Shown here piece by piece: positions 12,898 to 15,204 of a DNA stretch of 15,204 nucleotides. Made by a program: the position numbers and the translations under genes. This DNA comes from Rubrobacter sp. GTDB taxonomy: Bacteria; Actinomycetota; Rubrobacteria; Rubrobacterales; Rubrobacteraceae. The notes under the pieces are model-generated. The model saw only the letters and a program-made list of their open reading frames with translations, ran no database searches and was not told the origin of the DNA. The first letter of the stretch is position 1; each line of letters starts with the position of its first letter. The stretch spans positions 1 through 15,204 of the forward strand of contig JACDDK010000007.1 in the NCBI GenBank assembly GCA_013817025.1. Direction: 5' to 3'.

Positions 12898-13377
12898 TTA
12901 CTCTTCGTGAGGACGGGCGGTGCGGAGCCTTTTGGCTTTGGCGGCTTCGCGCCGGCGCAGGTAGTTTGTGTTGTGGTTGTAGAGGGCTTCGCCTCTGCGC
13001 GCGCCAGCGAAGGCCGCAGCCAGGGCTACTACGAAGAACGCGATTATCAGGGCGGCGGCTATGTAGGTTTCGACTTCGGGGAACGGACCTTTTCCGGCGA
13101 TCAGGTTGATAACCGGCGAGATGAGAAACGTGACCGGGGCGACCAGGGTACCATGCAGTCGGTGGCGTGCGGGAGCGTGGTAGCTGGAGATCATACCGCC
13201 GAAGTAGAAGGCTACGGCGCACGCGAAAGCAAAGACGACGACCGCCCAACTGGCCTCCCGGATCATCTCCGGGTCGAAGAACGCCTCGAAGAGGGGCCAC
13301 AATATCCCGAATACAAGCAATAACCCGACCAGCAACGCAAGCAACACCCCACGCCCTATGGCACCAAAGCTTTTCAC
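12898..13377 (-). CDS. four-helix membrane protein of unknown function
   Basis: The 159-residue protein has four hydrophobic segments, near 9-32, 43-62, 76-94 and 104-125. A basic C-terminal tail (about 128-159) is rich in Arg, Lys and Ala. The short loops and basic tail suggest an inner-membrane protein with a cytoplasmic C terminus. No catalytic motif or known family signature is visible. The start is GTG at 13377 without a Shine-Dalgarno; TAGAAT on the minus strand ends 6 nt upstream, consistent with a leaderless message. It lies 43 nt downstream of the DJ-1/PfpI gene on the same strand, so it may also be read from the recQ operon. Confidence 0.72.
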   Translation of the reverse strand: MKSFGAIGRGVLLALLVGLLLVFGILWPLFEAFFDPEMIREASWAVVVFAFACAVAFYFGGMISSYHAPARHRLHGTLVAPVTFLISPVINLIAGKGPFPEVETYIAAALIIAFFVVALAAAFAGARRGEALYNHNTNYLRRREAAKAKRLRTARPHEE

Positions 13378-13383
13378 GTCGCT

Positions 13384-13389
13384 ATTCTA
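13384..13389 (-). promoter_or_regulatory. possible -10 element giving a leaderless start for the membrane protein gene
   Basis: TAGAAT on the minus strand is separated by 6 nt from the GTG at 13377, placing the expected transcription start at the G of the start codon. No matching -35 hexamer is evident 16-18 nt upstream. Confidence 0.33.
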
Positions 13390-13420
13390 CCAACCCGCCA
13401 CGACTCCCCCGTAGCTGTCT

Positions 13421-13939
13421 TCACTCCGCGAGTGCGGCGACCAGTTCGCGGCAGAAGTCCGGGATATCCGGCACCACACGGCCCCAAACCAGGTTGCCGT
13501 CGCGGAAAGCCGCCTCGTCCACCCACGTCGCTCCGGCGTTCACGAGGTCGTCTTTGATCCCCAAAGATCCCGTCGCCCGCGCACCGCTTACGATGCCCGC
13601 CGAGATAGCCACGAGCCCCCCGTGACAGATGATGCCCACGATCTTGCCACGATCGTGGACCGTTTTGACGAGATCCAAAATCTCCGGGTAGCGGCGCAGC
13701 TTATCCGGCGCCCAGCCACCGGGGATCACGACCCCGTCCAACCCCGAGGCGTCCACGCCATCCGCCGTAACGTCGGCGCTGGCCTCCAGCGCGTTCTTGC
13801 CGGTTACGGTCTTCGTGTCCGGTCCCACGGAGACGACCTCCGCACCCTCCTCGCGCAGCCGCATCACGGTTACCCAGTACTCCAAATCCTCGAACCCCTC
13901 GGCGATGAGGATCGCGATCTTCTTGCCCGTTAGTTTCAT
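13421..13939 (-). CDS. DJ-1/PfpI-family protein (class I glutamine amidotransferase-like)
   Basis: The protein has 172 residues, the usual single-domain length. The nucleophile elbow is IICHGG with Cys105 and His106. The partner Glu of the PfpI type is Glu17 in AEGFEDLEYW, aligned with Glu12 of the Pyrococcus PH1704 protease. The block GLDGVVIPGGWAPDKLRR is also typical. Members act as glyoxalases/deglycases, chaperones or peptidases against stress damage; which applies here is open. The ATG at 13939 overlaps the recQ stop by 4 nt (ATGA at 13939-13936), and its Shine-Dalgarno AAGGAG (13945-13950) lies inside recQ, so it is translationally coupled to the helicase gene. Confidence 0.9.
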   Translation of the reverse strand: MKLTGKKIAILIAEGFEDLEYWVTVMRLREEGAEVVSVGPDTKTVTGKNALEASADVTADGVDASGLDGVVIPGGWAPDKLRRYPEILDLVKTVHDRGKIVGIICHGGLVAISAGIVSGARATGSLGIKDDLVNAGATWVDEAAFRDGNLVWGRVVPDIPDFCRELVAALAE

Positions 13940-15204
13940 ATCGACTCCTTTTTTGGCTTTAACAGTTCGTTTATGGCGATTTTGGCTTCTTCGCCACCCA
14001 GGGCCAGGGCGCGGGTTAGTTCGGGGACGGCGTCGGCGCCGCGTCCGTCTTGAATCAAGGTTTGGGCGGTTTTCAGGTGGGTTTGGTAGCCGTTTATCGG
14101 TTGCGCTGTCACTGTCGAGACGGACGATTTTGGTTCGGGGGTTTCGCCCCGGATTATTGTTAAGATTTCCTCTCCATAGCGGGCTGCTCGGCGCAGGCCG
14201 ATGCCTTTTATGGAGCCTAGCTCGCGGATGTTGGCGGGTTTGCGGGCGGAGATCTCCTCCAGGTGCGAGTTGTGCAGGATGACGTAGGCGGGTACCTGCT
14301 GGCTCCGCGCCTGATCCCCGCGCCAACTCCGCAACCGCTCGAATAGCTCCGGATCCGCCTCCGACGCCGTCTCGGGACGCGAGGACCCGTTGGTGAGCGT
14401 GGGCGCGAGAGGCGTGGGATCGCGCGGCGCGGCCTCGCCCAGGCACACGTCGCAGCCGGCGCAAGGCGCTACCTCCTCGGTGTCGCCGAAGTGGCGCAAG
14501 AGGTGCTCGCGGCGACACGACGTTAGGGAGGCGTAGTTTTCGATGTCGCCTATCTGATTGAAGGCGAGATTGGTGTGGGATTTCAGGCGGGCGGCGAGGT
14601 TGCGGCGGCTGCCTTCGTCGAGGGCGGTGTCGCGTAGGCGCACGTCCACGATAGAACCCTGGGGGACCGCTTCGATCACCCCGTCGGACATCATCTTGTA
14701 CAGCGCCCCCTGCGCCACGTCCGGTCGCACCCCCGCCTTCCGCGCAAGCTCCGGCACCCCGATGGTCCCAGCCCCCGGAAGCGCCGCGTGAACGGCGCCC
14801 AGCTTCTCGCCCAATCCCTCCGGCTCCTCGTCCACCCGGCGTATCTCGACCTCGGCCCACAGGTCGTAGCCGCGGTTGACCATCCCGGACTCCTCCAGAC
14901 TGCGGAGCATGATGCCCGCAGTGTCTCCATCCACCCGCCCGAGCGCCGCCAGCGAACCGAACGGCACGTTAACCCGCCCCGTGTCCCCGACCCGCACGAG
15001 CGCCCCGAAGAAGGATCCGACCTCCTCGCCCCCGGCGGTGTTCAGGGTGATGAGGCGCTTGCGCCGACCGACGTCGGCGCTGCGGTACAGGACGGCGCAC
15101 TCGCTCGGCTCGCCATCCCGGCCCGCACGGCCTGCCTCCTGGATGTAGGCCGGCAAACTGCCGGGGACACTCGCGTGGATCACGAACCGCACGTTCGGCT
15201 TGTC
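13936..15204 (-). CDS. recQ: RecQ-family ATP-dependent DNA helicase, C-terminal part (5' end outside window)
   Basis: The frame is open to the right edge. The first visible residues, DKPNVRFVIHASVPGSL, and QEAGRAGRDGEPSEC are helicase motifs V-VI, so the ATPase core lies mostly outside. Counting from a Met-coded GTG at 15192 for reference: a winged-helix-like stretch follows (about 125-188), then the zinc cysteines Cys226, Cys244, Cys247 and Cys250 (SCRREHLLRHFGD, PCAGCDVC), then an HRDC domain (about 282-350) with VPAYVILHNSHLEEI and GSIKGIGLRRAARYG. A ~65-residue tail beyond HRDC ends with a helical pair. RecQ unwinds forks and recombination intermediates. The zinc cluster is about 200 residues after motif VI, compared with about 50 in E. 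coli RecQ. It overlaps the DJ-1/PfpI gene by 4 nt. Confidence 0.92.
   Translation of the reverse strand, partial: DKPNVRFVIHASVPGSLPAYIQEAGRAGRDGEPSECAVLYRSADVGRRKRLITLNTAGGEEVGSFFGALVRVGDTGRVNVPFGSLAALGRVDGDTAGIMLRSLEESGMVNRGYDLWAEVEIRRVDEEPEGLGEKLGAVHAALPGAGTIGVPELARKAGVRPDVAQGALYKMMSDGVIEAVPQGSIVDVRLRDTALDEGSRRNLAARLKSHTNLAFNQIGDIENYASLTSCRREHLLRHFGDTEEVAPCAGCDVCLGEAAPRDPTPLAPTLTNGSSRPETASEADPELFERLRSWRGDQARSQQVPAYVILHNSHLEEISARKPANIRELGSIKGIGLRRAARYGEEILTIIRGETPEPKSSVSTVTAQPINGYQTHLKTAQTLIQDGRGADAVPELTRALALGGEEAKIAINELLKPKKESI

Noticed and set aside
1..15204. Search for a defence island, prophage, transposon or CRISPR array
   Set aside because: No integrase, transposase, phage, toxin-antitoxin, nuclease or Cas gene, and no regularly spaced repeats were seen. 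RecQ and the coiled-coil protein alone do not make a defence system.

Overview
The window is GC-rich and densely packed with genes. It looks like a chromosome segment of an actinobacterium, probably a deep-branching Rubrobacter-like lineage. The support is high GC at third codon positions, frequent GTG starts, several starts with a -10-like hexamer 6-7 nt upstream and no Shine-Dalgarno, a mycobacterial-type MMPL protein and an RpoD-like sigma factor without a long N-terminal region. The genus is an inference; no rRNA or other marker is present. I saw no tRNA, rRNA, CRISPR array, insertion sequence, integrase or phage gene.

Left part (1-4317). The 3' end of a small membrane protein gene (1-126, +) converges on a minus-strand pair: a one-domain sensor joined to a degenerate GGDEF domain (492-1421) and a heme-monooxygenase-like ABM protein (155-478). 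The sensor/GGDEF gene is divergent from an RpoD-like sigma factor gene (1678-2547, +), whose upstream region holds a candidate general-stress-type promoter. A strong UUCG-loop intrinsic terminator closes the sigma gene. A PAP2 phosphatase gene and a beta-lactamase-fold hydrolase gene follow, 1 nt apart (2632-4000), then a very small membrane protein gene (4072-4317).

Centre (4325-10808). Four minus-strand genes are read in the order sppA-like peptidase (10290-8590), Fsr-like MFS exporter (8582-7362), MMPL/RND transporter (7282-4811) and a Fur-family regulator (4738-4325). The last has a clear promoter, TTGATC-N17-TAAACT, that would start the transcript at its GTG codon, with a perfect 8-5-8 palindrome over the -35. 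A second Fur-family gene, PerR-like (10365-10808, +), is divergent from sppA across an AT-rich, Fur/PerR-box-like stretch. Two Fur paralogues plus a heme-monooxygenase-like gene give the region an iron/oxidative-stress flavour.

Right part (10919-15204). A 623-residue, almost proline-free coiled-coil protein with an unrecognised ~100-residue C-terminal domain (10919-12790, +) converges on a minus-strand group. In transcription order that group is the C-terminal part of a RecQ-family helicase (running off the right edge), a DJ-1/PfpI protein that overlaps it by 4 nt (ATGA), and a four-helix membrane protein with a possible leaderless promoter.

No single locus is an obvious new defence or mobile system. 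The most promising leads are the sensor/degenerate-GGDEF gene opposite the sigma factor, the coiled-coil protein with the unknown C-terminal domain, the PerR-like protein with an altered metal ligand, and the operator-like palindromes at the two fur genes.
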